Below, piece after piece: positions 1 to 33,734 of a DNA stretch of 64,000 nucleotides (positions are counted from its first letter, which is position 1; every line of letters starts with the position of its first letter). The DNA is from Liolophura sinensis (Eukaryota; Mollusca; Polyplacophora; Chitonida; Chitonidae). The stretch spans positions 24,625,127 to 24,689,126 of the forward strand of contig NC_088297.1 in assembly GCF_032854445.1 (NCBI RefSeq), given 5' to 3'. The translations under genes were made by a program, and so were the position numbers. Below the pieces are notes generated by a model, which was not told the DNA's origin, ran no database searches, and worked only from the letters and a program-made list of their open reading frames with translations.

Positions 1-318
1 TAGAATATAATCCACGAATTATCCAATATGAGAAATCCAGTGACCACCAATCCCGGACAGTTGAATAAAAAAAGTCAGCAACCACATTCTAGTTTAAATA
101 TATGTATTTTAAGGAGCCCTGGCGGAGTGCGATAACCAACTACCCATGGAGAGTTTGCAAACAGAAACTCTAATAAAACAAGTTCCCTTCCCTAAAAATG
201 TTACAGTATTGTATTCATCCGGTTTGCAAAAACCTTTACAGAAAGACTATTATAAACTGAAGAACGCATTACTGGAATGTACAGACAAAAGTTGTGCTTC
301 AATACATCAGCATACCAG
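1..318. other. 3' flank of the minus-strand gene
   Basis: AT-rich sequence downstream of the stop codon at 319. A plus-strand open frame at 146-406 is antisense to the last exon and resembles nothing known. No other feature is seen. Confidence 0.4.
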
Positions 319-3300
319 TTACGATTCAGTACTGCTGATTAAGCGGTGTGCTCTTAATTGTTCACTTATTTTAAGTGTCGTGTGTAACGTTGAATGTTCA
401 GTTTGACAGCATCTTCGCCTTGCTTCTGGTAAAGATATGTGCAGTTTGTTGAATACAAGTAGTGCGACTACATCCCGAACCAAAGCTTCCTTATATCTCC
501 TACTCCTGACTGTCCCTTCGTGCCTTCAAAGAAAAAATGTGAACCGAATGTAATCCTGTCAAAGGTTTCCTATTCATTTGTAAAAGACTGAAATCTGGAA
601 ATGTATATAGATTGCTACTAATTAAAAATATATGCCTGCGCACTTTTTAGCAAGTCATGTGCGGAACAAAGTTATGAAATTATAATGATAAATAATTAAA
701 CACATATCTAAATGTAAATAACTATTTGGTGACTTCAATATTCTGAGTTACCTTCCTTGTTTTTTATGGCTTTAGTCTTGTCAAATGTTTATACACATTT
801 GAACAGTCTGTGATTATTGATTATCAAGCTGGAAAGCCATTCCGATACTACTCCATGCATAACTGGAGCCATAATAGCCAAATCTAATTATACAAAAAAA
901 ATAAAAAATGAAAACAAACAGATAAAATACAAGGTAAATACAAACCCATCCACATCTAAAATCTTCTGAATTCCCTCTGTTCCTGCTAGTTGGACTAGCT
1001 TGTGTACAAATCCAAATGTGGTCGGGCGCTTGAAGCAATGTTTCACACAAGAATATAATCACACAGTGAGAGATAAATCAGGATCCATTTCCAATGCACA
1101 TATACAGACAAGGTATACAAAAGCATATACAGATTGTTTCGCACAATTTAATCACGCCTCATGTAAGCAGCAATGAATCAGTCACTTTCTTCTTCACTCT
1201 TGAACCAAATTAAGCTGTGACAACAAACAAACAGAAGATCCCAGTTCTGTACTGTAACAAAAAACCCTTATAGGCATGATTATTTGAAACATGCATGGAG
1301 TAGACCAGGATTACTGTTAACCACCCTACCTACATGTACCTATACGCACCTTTTGTCCCTAAGCTTCATTTTGAAGAACCTTTTTTCCACATAGGCTTCG
1401 AGATATGTATAACCCTTAAAGAGAAAATCTTATTAAGTACCATACACATACCCAAAGGAAATAACACCCAGAATGACCATAATTTACTCACAAAACATTT
1501 ACAAAATTCCAAACTCCTGCAGCGTTGTTTTTGGTACGTAAAACATACATAAATATAGTAACAGGGCTTGCCTAATAAGCAAATGTGCTTTCAGCCAGAA
1601 GAAGATAAAGATGAAAACTGGATGAAAACAAGAAAAGAAAAACCTTTTTCCATGCAAAGGGTATTTTTTAGTACATATAAATCAAGCTAAGCGAAAAAGT
1701 CAATATCAATTTATAAACAATTTATACACCGAAATCACACTTTTACGTACCAAGTCGAGGACATAACCGAAACCAAAGCCGGTTAGAAATTCCCTTCTCG
1801 GATTTGTCAAGAAAATCTCCAACTCAGAACTCTCGAGCCTAGATAAACACATAATTATGTACACAGTTGTACGAGGAAGGGGTTAGGAGAAGATATCAAT
1901 ATAACACAGTGAAACACTCTAAAACACTCTTTTTAGATACATTATAATATATCCCGGGCGATGAAGAGTATGACGATCTTTATGAAATCACATGCTACCA
2001 TCAGGCTTTATGATGTGAAACAATACATTAAACTATATGTCATGTAACAAATTAATTATTTGTACCCAGCAATTATTCCTCAAATAGCAGCGAAATCTTT
2101 CGAGTTTTTGTGACATGAATGTACAGGGTGCTGCGCGTCACTATAGAAGAAAAGGGAAATACAGAGATGGTCATATGTTTGAAACTACTGTATGTAGTCA
2201 AATACAAGTGTCAATTAAATACACTGTGTCTGTAAATTATAATTGCGCAGTAAAATGTGTAGGTATTCCTAAGCTAATTGTTGTTCACACCATTGACTGT
2301 GCGAAACTCCACAATGCGCGTACGCATATGAGGAAATATAGAAAAATATGTAAAAGACAATATAAAATAAATGAAGTGTACAGATTTAAGCTGTACATAC
2401 CACTTTGAGCCTCTGTGTGTCAACAAGCCCCCCACATACTGGTCTATCACACCAACCTGAAATATCAACATTATGCGGCATATATATACAATCCAAACAT
2501 TGTGTTTACTTCGGTTAAAAATCCAAAAATTATCAGACATAGTTTAATGGTATTTTTCTACTTGTCGGGTCATGCCAACGGTATGTGTTGCTGCCTCGCT
2601 TGGCGCTTAGCATTGAGAGGTTAGAGCAAGGGAACATGACTGTTCGGCCTGGTGTCGGTGGGGTGTGACTTGGTGGGGTGTCACGTTTGGTGTCTTCGGC
2701 TTTATGTTCTAGTGGCGGCAAACTTAGGCGGCATGGACTCGCCCTATCACAAGAAGACACACTACATATGCATACCCTAGAAGGACTCCTCGTCGTCATA
2801 TGACTGAAAAATTGATCAGTACGACGTTAAACCCCAAGCACTCACTCCCTCAATCCGCGTGTAGTAATATTTATTTATTTATTTGATTGGTGTTTTACGC
2901 CGTATTCAATAATATTTAACTTATACGACAGCATTATGGTGGGAGGAAACCGGGCAAAGCCCTTGGGAAACCCACGACCATCCGCACGTTGCTGATAGAC
3001 CTTCCCACGTATGGCCGGAGAGGAAGCCAGCATGAGCTGGACTTAAACTCAAAGCGACCCCGCATTGGTGGGAGGCTTCTGGGTCATTGCGCTGCGCTAC
3101 GTGTAGTAATAAGGTTATACTTACTGTGGGAGCCCTTCGTGTAGCTCATATGATGCTATTTTGTCATCTTCTGCTCTACAGGGCACTTTTGTAACAAACA
3201 TAAAAATGTCAAAAAATTCCTGCAATATGCAACTTTGTTCTTTGTCATCTGTTATATTGTGCATATTTTTCCTCACTACGAATTAGTTGGAAATGCTTTA

Positions 3301-4211
3301 CATGTGTTGTGGAGGTCTCAATTACAGTCAACGCATGTATGGAGGAAGGTTCCCTAATAAAATTATGAAATATATGAGAAAACTGAATTAGAGTTCCATA
3401 CAGTATGCGCAGGAAAGTAAGTGAACCATTGAATGTATACATACTTGTACTACTGCAGATTTACCGATCTTCCATTGTCGCCCATATAGTCTGGGTGAAA
3501 CCACTCTGCACAGGCTTTACATTGCCAATATGTCCTGAAGAGCAAACATCAATAATCAGCTCCATAACTGTGAATATCCTCTCACTTCACCAACGATATC
3601 TGTTTTGCTTAAAGAATTGATATCTCAGTAATCAGTGTAATAAAATTCATTCAGAAAGGAATGTTGCCAAACAACAATGGCTCGCCGAAAAAAAGTTAAG
3701 AATATTTATAAGAATATCCCATAATTTACACCACATACCTTCCATTGTATGCTTTCTTGCAGATACAACATAGTCTTCCATTTTCCCCAAATCAAAGCTT
3801 TGCTGGGGATTGGTGTTTCTACAAACAGACAAATAGATATGGTCATTAAAATATAATACATAATGAACGTTGCCATCCACCTTGCTTTTTAAAATCCAAT
3901 TTATTTCACTTTTACCATATATATAAATACACAAAATAATCATGAATAAAGGCTTTGACAAACTAAAGGTAATTTGTTTGCAGGAAATCATGCCCTTTAG
4001 GGGCTTGTTTTAAAAGATGGTGTATCTTATGCCAGACGTAAGTGTCCAAACCTCACATTATGTAGAGACACGTCAAAGACGGTTTTTAGCAGTTTTAGCA
4101 ATGACAAGTTTTCTAGTGGAACTTACCGTGCAACTTGGGCAAACAAATATATCCCGAACATCAATGCATGCTGGATAGAACCGTCCTCCTCATGGATGTT
4201 GTACTTTATAC
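319..4211 (-). CDS. unrecognised spliced gene, C-terminal ~250 residues
   Basis: Minus-strand exons read in transcription order: 4127-4211, 3739-3818, 3465-3534, 3302-3353, 3125-3219, 1751-1838, 946-1028 and 319-523 (stop TAA at 319-321). Each is bounded by AG and GT (for example donors GTAAGT at 4126, GTATGT at 3738, GTAAGT at 3124, GTACGT at 1750), and the codon phase carries across all junctions. Recognisable stretches are HALMFGIYLFAQVAR (first exon), MEDYVVSARKHTMEG (second), GFGFGYVLDL (1751 exon) and RRYKEALVRDVVALLVFNKL (last exon). No transmembrane segment or signal is obvious. I do not recognise the family. The 3125-3353 block is either one exon with a frame break near 3247 or two exons around an 82-nt intron (3220-3301); the intron keeps the frame and is preferred. 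The N-terminus is unresolved because the upstream intron is filled by the 53-bp array. The 1.3-kb intron at 1839-3124 holds two dispersed repeats. That coding exons exist is fairly sure; exact borders and function are not. Confidence 0.55.
2570..2850 (-). repeat. dispersed repeat, family B
   Basis: The stretch near 2805-2846, including ACGTTAAACCCCAAGCACTC, is found in reverse complement at 33755-33800 with the same neighbouring words (CATATGAC, GACGA). The rest is more diverged. It lies in an intron of the minus-strand gene. Probably an old non-autonomous retroelement; class not established. Confidence 0.55.
2870..3102 (-). repeat. SINE, family A, tRNA head partly lost
   Basis: Starts with a TTTATTTA tail complement, then GATTGGTGTTTTACGCCGTA, GGTGGGAGGAAACCGGGCA and GAGGAAGCCAGCATGAGCTG, the signature words of the family that recurs throughout the window. 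The element is on the minus strand and loses its A-box end near 3102. It sits in an intron of the minus-strand gene. Confidence 0.8.
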
Positions 4212-6893
4212 CTGCAGGAAGGTAAATTAGCCACCGTCCTCCTTGTGGATATTGTACATTAGGCCTATACCTACAGGGAGGTAAATTAGCTACCGTCCTT
4301 ATCGTGGATGTTGTATCTTATACCAGTAGGAAGGTAAATTAGCCACCGTCCTCCTCATGGATGATGTACTTTACACCTGCAGAAAGGTAAATTAGCCACT
4401 TTCCGTCTCGTGGATGTTGTACCTAATACCTGCAGAAAGGTAAATTAGCCACCGTCCTCCTCATGGATGTTGTACTTTATACCCGCAGGAAGGTAAATTA
4501 GCCACCGTCCTCCTCATGGATGTTGTACTTTACACCTGCAGAAAGGTAAATTAGCCACTTTCCTTCTCGTGGAAGTTGTACCTGATACCTGCAGGAAGGT
4601 AATTTAGCCACCGTCCTCCTCATGAATGTTGTACCTTATACCTGCAGGAAGGTAAATTAGCCACCGTCCTCCTCATGGATGTTGTACTGTATACCAGTAG
4701 GAAGGTAAATTAGCCACCGTCCTCCTCATGGATATTGTACCTTATACTTTCAGGAAAGTAAATTAGCCACCTTCCTCCTCGCGGATGTCGTACTCTATAC
4801 CTGTAAGCAGGTAACATAGCCACCGTCCTCCTCATGGATGTTGTACTTCACACCTGCAGAAAGGTAAATTAGCCACCGTCCCCATCATGGATGTTGTACT
4901 TCACACCTGCAGAAAGGCAAATTAGTCACCGTCCTCCTCATGGATGTTGTACTTTATACCTATAGGAAAGTAAACTAGCCAACGTCCTCCGCATGGATGT
5001 TGTACTTTACACCTGCAGAAAGTTAAATTAGTCACCGTCCTCCTCGTGGATGCTGTACTTTACCCCTGCAGGAAGGTAAATTAGTCACCGTCCTCCTCGT
5101 GGATGCTGTACTTTACCCCTGCAGGAAGGTAAATTAGCCACCGTCCTCCTCATGGATGTTGTACTTTATACCTATAGGAAAGTAAACTAGCCAACGTCCT
5201 CCTCATGGATGTTGTACTTTACACCTGCAGAAAGGTAAATTAGTCACCGTCCTCCTCGTGGATGCTGTACTTTACACCTGCAGGAAGGTAAATTAGCCAC
5301 CGTCCTCCTCGTGGATGTGGTACCTTATACCGGTAGGAAGTTAAATTAGTCGCCATCCTCTTCGTGGATGTTGTACCTGACACCTCCAGGAAGGTAAACT
5401 AGCCAAAGTCCACCCCGTGGGTGTTGTACTTTACACCTGCAGGAAAGTAATTTAGCCACCGTCCTCCTTGTGGATGTTGTACCTGACACCTGCAGGAAGG
5501 AAAACTAGCCACCGTCCTCCTCATGGATGTTGTACCTAATAACTGCAGGAAGGTAAATTAGCCACCGTCCTCCTCGTGGATGTTGTACTTTATACCTATA
5601 GGAAGGTAAATTAGCTTCCGTCCTCCTCATGGATGTTGTACTTTATACCTATAGGAAGGTAAACTAGCAATCGTCCTCCTTAGTCACCGTAAATTAGCCA
5701 CCGTCCTCCTCATGGATTTTGCACTTTATAACTATATGACGGTAAACTAGCCACTGTCCTCTTCGTGGACGTTGTACCTTATACCTATGGGAAAGCAAAT
5801 TAGCCACCGTCCTCCTCGTGCATGTTGTACCTCATGCCTACAGGGAGGTAAGTTAGCCACCGTCCTCCTCGTGGATGTTGAACTTTATACCAGTAGGAAG
5901 GTAAACTAGTCACCGTCCTCCTCATGGATGTTGTACCTTATACCTGCAGGAAGTTATATTAGCCACCGTCCTCCTCATGGATGTTGTACCTGAAACCTGC
6001 AGTAAAGTAAGGTAGCCACCATCCTCCTCGTGGAGGTTCTAACTGATACCTATAGGAAGGTAAACTAGCAACCGTCCTCCTCATGGATGTTGTACTTTAT
6101 ACCTATAGGAAGGTAAACCAGCAACCGTCCTCCTCGTGGATATTGTACTTTATATCTATATGAAGGTAAATTAGCCACCGTCCTCCTCGTGGATGTTGTA
6201 CTTTATAACTATATGAAGGTAAATTAGCCACCGTCCTCCTCGTGGATGTTGTACCTTATACCTATGGGAAAGCAAATTAGCCACCGTCCTCCTCGTGGAT
6301 GTTGTACCTCATGCCTACATGGAGGTAAGTTAGCCACCGTCCTCCTCGTGGATGTTGTACTTTACACCTGAGGAAAGGAAAATTAACCACCGTCCTCCTC
6401 ATGGATGATGTACTTTACACCTGCAGGAAGGTAAATTAGCCACTTTCCGTCTCGTGGATGTTGTACCTAATACCTGCAGAAAGGTAAATTAGCCACCGTC
6501 CTCCTCATGGATGTTGTACTTTATACCCGCAGGAAGGTAAATTAGCCACCGTTCTCCTCATGGATGTTGTACTTTACACCTGCAGAAAGGTAAATTAGCC
6601 ACTTTCCTTCTCGTGGAGGTTGTACCTGATACCTGCAGGAAGGTAAATTAGAGCTATAGGAAGGTAAATTAGCCCCCGTCCTCCTCGTGGATGTTGTACT
6701 TTATACCTATATGAAGGTAAATTAGCCACCGTCTTCCTCGTGGATGTTGTACGTTTTACCTGGAGGAAGGTAAATTAGCCACTGTCCTTCTCGTGGATGT
6801 TGTATCTTATACCAGTAGGAAGGTAAATTAGCCACCGTCCTCCTCGTATACCTATGGGGAGTTGAACTAGGCAAGGTCCTCCTCGTGGATCTT
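4181..6893. repeat. 53-bp minisatellite, about 50 copies, seeded on a splice acceptor
   Basis: Unit of about 53 bp repeated without a break. Plus-strand landmarks in each unit are GGTAAATTAGCCACCGTCC, TCCTCNTGGATGTTGTAC and TATACCTGCAGGAA. On the minus strand each unit reads as a pyrimidine-containing CCTGCAG acceptor followed by the first 30-odd bases of the exon at 4127-4211, with IHEEDG encoded. The unit at 4181-4211 is the real exon start. Single-base variants and a few short or deleted units occur (for example near 5685 and 6650). Confidence 0.92.
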
Positions 6894-7049
6894 TAATATT
6901 TTTTTTTCCAGTTGGTGATGGGGGATTATTAGGTTACTAATTAACAATGACACATTAGAGAAGGTCTTCAGGGTTGCAATAATGTCTGTGTTATCGGATA
7001 ATAAGGGGTTTAAAGTGTTGAGAATTTATCTGCTCGGCTATAGGCCTAG

Positions 7050-27923
<20,874 letters not shown>

Positions 27924-28371
27924 AAGTGAGAGACAGAGGGGTGGAGATTGCCAAGGACAGTCGACTCAAAAATTAAACTATCAAAATGTTTACTTCAAAA
28001 TACGGGGAGATGGCGGTTGACTATAAAAGCGAAAGTTGGTTTGAAATCTTTAGATAAGTGATATCTCTGATATTCAGATGATATCTCTGATATTCAGATG
28101 TTGCATACTTAATGTTGAAGATGTTGGATGAAGCAAAATGGGGAATATTGGGATGCTTTTTGATAGATTTGTTTGATATTCTGCAGTTGGTCTAATTGTT
28201 ATGTACATGGTTCTGTGAACACGAAGACGTGTGCGTGTATTAAGAAAAATCTGATAAAGATCTAAAGTTTTTGCCATGTAAACAACTTGTGTTGATCACT
28301 AAAATCACAAGTAAGGGTATGATTTTTTTTTTATGTTTTTGTTGAGTGTTAGGAAAAAAAATTGAAGGAAA

Positions 28372-28377
28372 AATAAA
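28372..28377 (+). other. likely polyadenylation signal of TRAM1
   Basis: AATAAA in an A-rich stretch 450 bp after the TRAM1 stop codon. It is the first canonical signal downstream. The 3' untranslated region would be about 28-kb coordinates 27924 to 28395. Confidence 0.45.
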
Positions 28378-28399
28378 AAAATCAGTGTAATGATCCATT

Positions 28400-29095
28400 T
28401 AAGATTTCAAGGGCAGCAGTTTCCCTTTGCTTCTAAAATTTCACAACTTTGATTTTTGCTTTTTTGTGGCCCAGAAACATTTTATAAACAAATTTCATTG
28501 TTAGTGTTTGAAAAAAGCATTTGTGTCGCAAGTGGACTGTAGTCATCGCTTCATACAAGAGTCAAGGTGCTTAAGGTGAACTCGTCCAACAAGCTACCTG
28601 TGGGCTAGAAGTTTTACCTCTGGCCTGTTAAAGTGTTGTCCAGCATTTGCATAAAACGTTGCCCAAATGTGTGCAAAAACATTTTCAGGCTTCATCAAGG
28701 ATCTTTATTATCAGGCCCTGGGGTCATGAAACGATTTTAGACTGAAGTCAAAATTTCAATCATTGCACTTGGTATGTTATTTTCCATTATTTTAGCTGAA
28801 ATTTGTTTCACAATAACTTACCCACAGTTTACTTTGTTAAGCAATATTTTGACCTTGTTAGGTGAGAAATCACTATTTTAATGTGATTTATAATTTGGAC
28901 CTAAGTCTAAGTTTGCTTAGTGATGCCCTGGAAAAGCCTGTATTTTGAAAGTAACTTTTCCAGACCAACTAATGAGTCATTTTGCATCCATGTAAACTTG
29001 TATGATTTGGATATTTATTTAAAGTTTTCTGGAAAAAAATGTGAGTTTTAGGCCCAGAAAAAGCTTGAAATTTTGAAATAAGTAGTTTTACAAAA
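28400..29095. other. no gene recognised
   Basis: AT-rich sequence downstream of TRAM1. No coding pattern or family repeat is seen. Confidence 0.4.
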
Positions 29096-29099
29096 CCAT

Positions 29100-29395
29100 G
29101 TTGTTGTCCAACATTTGCAAAAATGCTTAGCTGTCCAGCCCGTGAAAGACAGTCGTCCAACCTTTGCAAAAACACACGCTTGTGCAACCTTTGCAAAAAA
29201 ACACTTGTCCAGTCTGTGCAAAAACACATGCGTGTTCAACTGATGCTAATATGCATTCTTTTCCAACCTGTGCAAAAACACATACTTTTCCAACCTGTGC
29301 AAAAACACATGCTTTTCCAACTTGTGCAAAAACCCATACTTGTCCAACCTATCCAAAAAATGCTTTGTAGTCCAGCTTGTGCAAAGACACATCTG
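29100..29395. repeat. 27-bp minisatellite, about 11 copies
   Basis: TCCAACCTGTGCAAAAACAC plus ATGCTTG in diverged copies, downstream of TRAM1. Weak related words occur at 28630-28690 (GTCCAGCATTTGCATAAAAC), suggesting an older extent. Confidence 0.85.
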
Positions 29396-29399
29396 CTGT

Positions 29400-30271
29400 A
29401 ACACATTAATTCTTGTGCTCCACATTCCTTTTCGAGCGCACCTATTCAGATATGACTTAACAGTTCATAATTTAGCACATCAGTTCACAGCTGGGGCCAG
29501 CTGGATTTTAGGTTCCCCATATTTCGATCATAAATGTGATCAGGTGGCAAATTTGGATGCATGATATGCCAGACTGTAGTTATGGAGACTGAAACAAAAA
29601 ATTTCCACAACAACAGACATTTTAGCTCTACGGAACGGCCATGAATACGTACTAAACATGACAGACTTTGAGACGTTTTGATACGTTCAATTGTTTTCTC
29701 TGCAGCAATGTATTTTTTTTTTCCACACAGTAGGTCCTTAAAAATATTAGTTTGTGACTTTTTTATACCAATCCTTTTTTATGTTAATGTGTATGCACTT
29801 TACTGTGTCTCTGAAGAAATGAATACATTGGTTAAAGCATGCCTTGGGTGGAGTGAACTTTCAAAACGTTTCAGTCCGCACAGGTGGTGTATCAGTGTCC
29901 ATGAATGTACATGTTCTATTACGCTGTATGAATACGGGCTTCATTATTTAATACTCATCGGTGATTTCTGCTTATTGAAATATCTCCTATCAGACCAATT
30001 TTTAATCACTAACCAAGACAAATGGGACTTTCTCAAGTGGCATGAGTTCAAGGGGTGGAGTCGGTATTTAGCACCTTAGCGAGCAACTATTTTGCAGGTC
30101 ATAGAAAGAAAAATGTAATAAGTTGAAAGACGTTTTCGTGTCACGGGACATACCTCTTCAGCAGGCTGTAAAGATGGAGGATGAATGTTATTGCTTTACG
30201 TTACATTACGTTTTCCGTCAGTATATTCGCGTTCTGTTATCAGCGATACATTAAAACGTCCATCAACACCC

Positions 30272-30302
<31 letters not shown>

Positions 30303-30816
30303 ACACACACGCGCGCACAGGTTTAAGGAACTGTAAAAATTTTCTGCAGCTAGGTGCGAGATCTGTTTTTAATCATATTTAGCCTCATTCTTAAGATTCG
30401 AACAGTACAATCAGTACAGCCTCTGTCATGGTGTCGAGTTTTCCACGTCCTGTGTTGTGCGAGTAAAGCAGTGATGTAGTTCACACGTATCTCTCCTGTC
30501 AGAGCAGAAAGGGACCGCTTTTATCACCCTCTAGGACTTATGTGTGTACATACATGTAGTTTACATTGTTTCCATTTTCAGTGTCTTTGTAAAAGCTAAT
30601 TTGCAACAGTGACAAAAATTCCCAATGTTTCAGTCACGCTCCCTGCGTATATATATTTCCACACCCACTTAGGATTTTTGAATTGATTGAATTTAAATCA
30701 TGAAATCATGGGTATACTTGAAATGTCAATGAAATCATGTAATCGTTATTGATTGAAGAAAAAGACAGCACAAATTGTAAATATAAATTACGCAGTGCTA
30801 TTTTTCTCGCAAAATA

Positions 30817-30868
<52 letters not shown>

Positions 30869-31990
30869 CCATACCATCAGTTACATGGTAAATAAAAAGC
30901 CTTAATGGTGAAGCTCTTCCGTGCTCTGGATTAAAGCGAACTTTTTGCTGAAGTGAAGGCCCGTAACGTGTATATGTATGTTGTATAGCTCCTACATTTG
31001 TCAGGTGTGTGGAAACCCACTGCATTTCTTGTCTGGTTTTTGATTTATATTATTTTGTCTCTCTTTTTTCCGTAATATACATATATAAACTAAAGTAAAA
31101 TTGTATGGTTGCAGATTGAGAGGTTTAGCAAGATAATATTGGCGGAATTTTTGTAATATAATTAATTAATTAACGCCTTACCAGTTATACATGTGTATAT
31201 ATATATATATATTTTTTGGGGGGGCGGGGGGGGGGAGGGGGAGGATCACTTCAAAAAGTCTTAAGATACATGAAAATAGGTGATAAGAAAATATTACACA
31301 GTTGAATTTCTTATCGCCCGATATGATTTTTTCTCTCTACGTGGTATACATATGTTTAGTTATTAATATTCTCAGTCATTTGTATGTCCGCAGCTGTGTT
31401 TGAAGGGAACTCTATACATATTCATTGGTTTGCTTTGTTTGTTTTAAACATGTCTCGTCGTGTTAGCTGTTTATGTTATAAAAATGTTTAGTTACTCTAA
31501 CTTGTGTTTTGATGCCGATCGTAATAATGTTTTTCTTTGGCGCCAGAGCTATTACCGTATATAGAATTGTCTTAGCTTTCATTGATATGATAAGAAAAAT
31601 GAAAACCAAACACTTGAAATCTCAAAGAAGAGCTTATTTGAGCAAGAGTTTTCAGATTCGTCAAGAAGAACTTGTCAAGTAATGGCTCTATGCCCTTTCA
31701 CGAATCGGTGTGCGAGCTGAAAACCAACATCCACTGGACGCATGCTTAGAGCGCCCGACTTAAAATTTACATATATACATATATATATTTACGTAAAAAT
31801 ACGGGTTTTGAATCCCGCAAATTGTAAAGGCATTATAAATTGGGCAGTGATGTCTGGTGTCTTGAGAATTGGATTTCAGTGAGGCAGCACCGCACGTGTC
31901 GACATTGATATCGTTCGCTACGAGGAGACACCATCGTATACGATTTGACCGAAATGTACGTGAAGCCTCAAATAGTTACTGGAGATAGCG
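29400..31990. other. intergenic stretch with microsatellites
   Basis: Contains a C-run followed by (AC)n and (GC)n at 30268-30318, (TA)n at 30820-30864, a second (TA)n at 31193-31211 and a G-rich run at 31217-31243. A 133-codon open frame at 29678-30079 resembles no family and has no gene context. No gene is called. Confidence 0.5.
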
Positions 31991-31994
31991 AATG

Positions 31995-32125
31995 GAAGAG
32001 CCGAGGAATTAACACGTGCTTCAGTCCGGAGAACACCTGCAACACAAGCCGAGGAATTAACACGTGCGTCAGTCCGGAGAACACCGGCAACACAAGCCGA
32101 GGAATTAACACGTGCGTCAGTCTGG
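31995..32125. repeat. 48-bp tandem repeat, 2.7 copies
   Basis: AGCCGAGGAATTAACACGTG and TCAGTCCGGAGAACACC repeat at 31999, 32047 and 32095. It is unrelated to the 48-bp array of TRAM1 intron 10. Confidence 0.9.
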
Positions 32126-32584
32126 CAACACTGATGTATGATAGTGATTCATGACCATTGAGGTCCGGTGTTCGAATACAGTCCTCTCTGTCTCATTTTG
32201 CGAATGTAAGTCAGACTTTGTACCATTTTTTTTTATCTATTTTTTTCTTTTTCAATTCCTACAAAATTACAAGGAATTGTTAGATTGGCCGCTACATGTA
32301 TGAAATGACAATGTTGGGTGCATGGATTTCTCAGTGTGACTCTTGAAAGTAGATATAAATTCAAGTAAATTCGTGGAAAGGAGCACATATTGTTGCTGGA
32401 ACCCAGATACATGTTGATGTAGAGTGTAGAACACAACTAAAAGGTCACTGACTGAATATTCCAATTATATGAATATATATATTTATAAATATACACCGAG
32501 CTAACCAGTCCTGTTCCTTGATCTAACTTCTCACTGCTGACGGCCAACTGAGGCGGCAACGAGTATCATGTTTTAAGTGTCTGC

Positions 32585-32665
32585 TATGTTTCGACCAGAG
32601 TTTGATCCCAGGCCTCCCGACTTTGAGGCGGACGCTCTAACCGCTAGGACATCAAAGCTAGCTGC
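32585..32665 (-). repeat. tRNA-like SINE head
   Basis: On the minus strand TAGCGGTTAGAGCGTCCGCC resembles an A-box end and GGGATCAAACTC a B-box. No complete tRNA fold is expected, so this is read as a SINE head and not a tRNA gene. Confidence 0.45.
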
Positions 32666-32815
32666 CCTGTTCATTTAGGGAGGACACGCTTGGTTCGCAC
32701 TGTATGAAACACACTCCACCAGTACAGTGGTGACCGTTATGACCAAATATGTAGACTGGCGTTAGCGATGGTTAATGTGCACATTTGTTGACTGTTGGCT
32801 TAACCGTATTGTCTG

Positions 32816-33008
32816 CAATCGCTGTGAGTTCTAGGCTAGCTTATGCTGACTTCCTTTTTGGCCGTATGTGGGAAGGTCTTCCAGAAACCTGTGGGTCGTC
32901 CTGGGTTTCCCTCGGGCAATACCACGTTTCCTCACACCATAATGCTGGCCGCCGTCGTATAAATGAAATATTTTTGAGTACGGCGTAAAGCGGCAATCAA
33001 ATAAATAA
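32816..33008 (+). repeat. SINE family A
   Basis: TCGCTGTGAGTTCTAGGCTA, TATGTGGGAAGGTCTTCCAG, CATAATGCTGGCCGCCGTCG and a CAATCAAATAAATAAC tail. Confidence 0.8.
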
Positions 33009-33149
33009 CGGTACTGTCATGTACAGTTTTTGTACATGTGTGATTTTGTAGCGTGCAAAATGAACAAGATGTGTGCTGCAGGTACACACTTTGGTATACA
33101 TTTAAGGCGTAAGTACACGACACTGTTACATTTATACTTTAATCTGACT

Positions 33150-33400
33150 CAGGAGCATCGCACCAATGCGCTCGCTGTGAGTTCAAGTTCATGCTGACTT
33201 CCTCTACGACCGTACGTGGGAAGGTCTGGCTCCATCCTGTGGATGGTTGTGGCTTTCCCACGATCTCTGCCCGGTTACCTCCCACAATAATGCTGGCCGA
33301 CGTCGTATAAGTGATATATTCTTTAGTACGGCGTAAAACACCAATCAATCGAATCAATCTAAAAAACACCAATCAAGCATGAATATAAACAAATAAATAC
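33150..33400 (+). repeat. SINE family A
   Basis: CAGGAGCATCGCACCAATGC, CCGTACGTGGGAAGGTCTGG and GTACGGCGTAAAACACCAAT, with a short duplicated tail (ACACCAATCAA twice). Confidence 0.8.
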
Positions 33401-33734
33401 AATGACTTGCGGGCCTACCTGTGGTTATATAAACATCTTTTGTGTGTTTTTTACAATTGCTTCTTGAGAGCCTGTAGTCAAACGAGAAGCATTGGCCTCA
33501 CAAATCACAAATATAATTATAATTCTATCATTCGTTTATGTCAGCAGTTTGTTGAACTAAACAGACGTGTTTGAGAACGCGGCTACATGAGTTCAATCAA
33601 AAGTCGATTGACCCGATGGACACGTTTCTAGAACAGGGCAGGTAATATTAGTACAGGGATTGGAGGAGCCTTGCTCGGAACTCTCGGCTCTCATCAGCTA
33701 CTTACGGGAATGGCCGAGGAGCTTGGAATGACTA

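Noticed and set aside
146-406. 86-codon plus-strand open frame
   Set aside because: It is antisense to the well-phased last exon of the minus-strand gene and has no features of its own.
29678-30079. 133-codon open frame
   Set aside because: No recognisable domain, no splice partner and no second supporting exon. It lies in AT-rich intergenic sequence.
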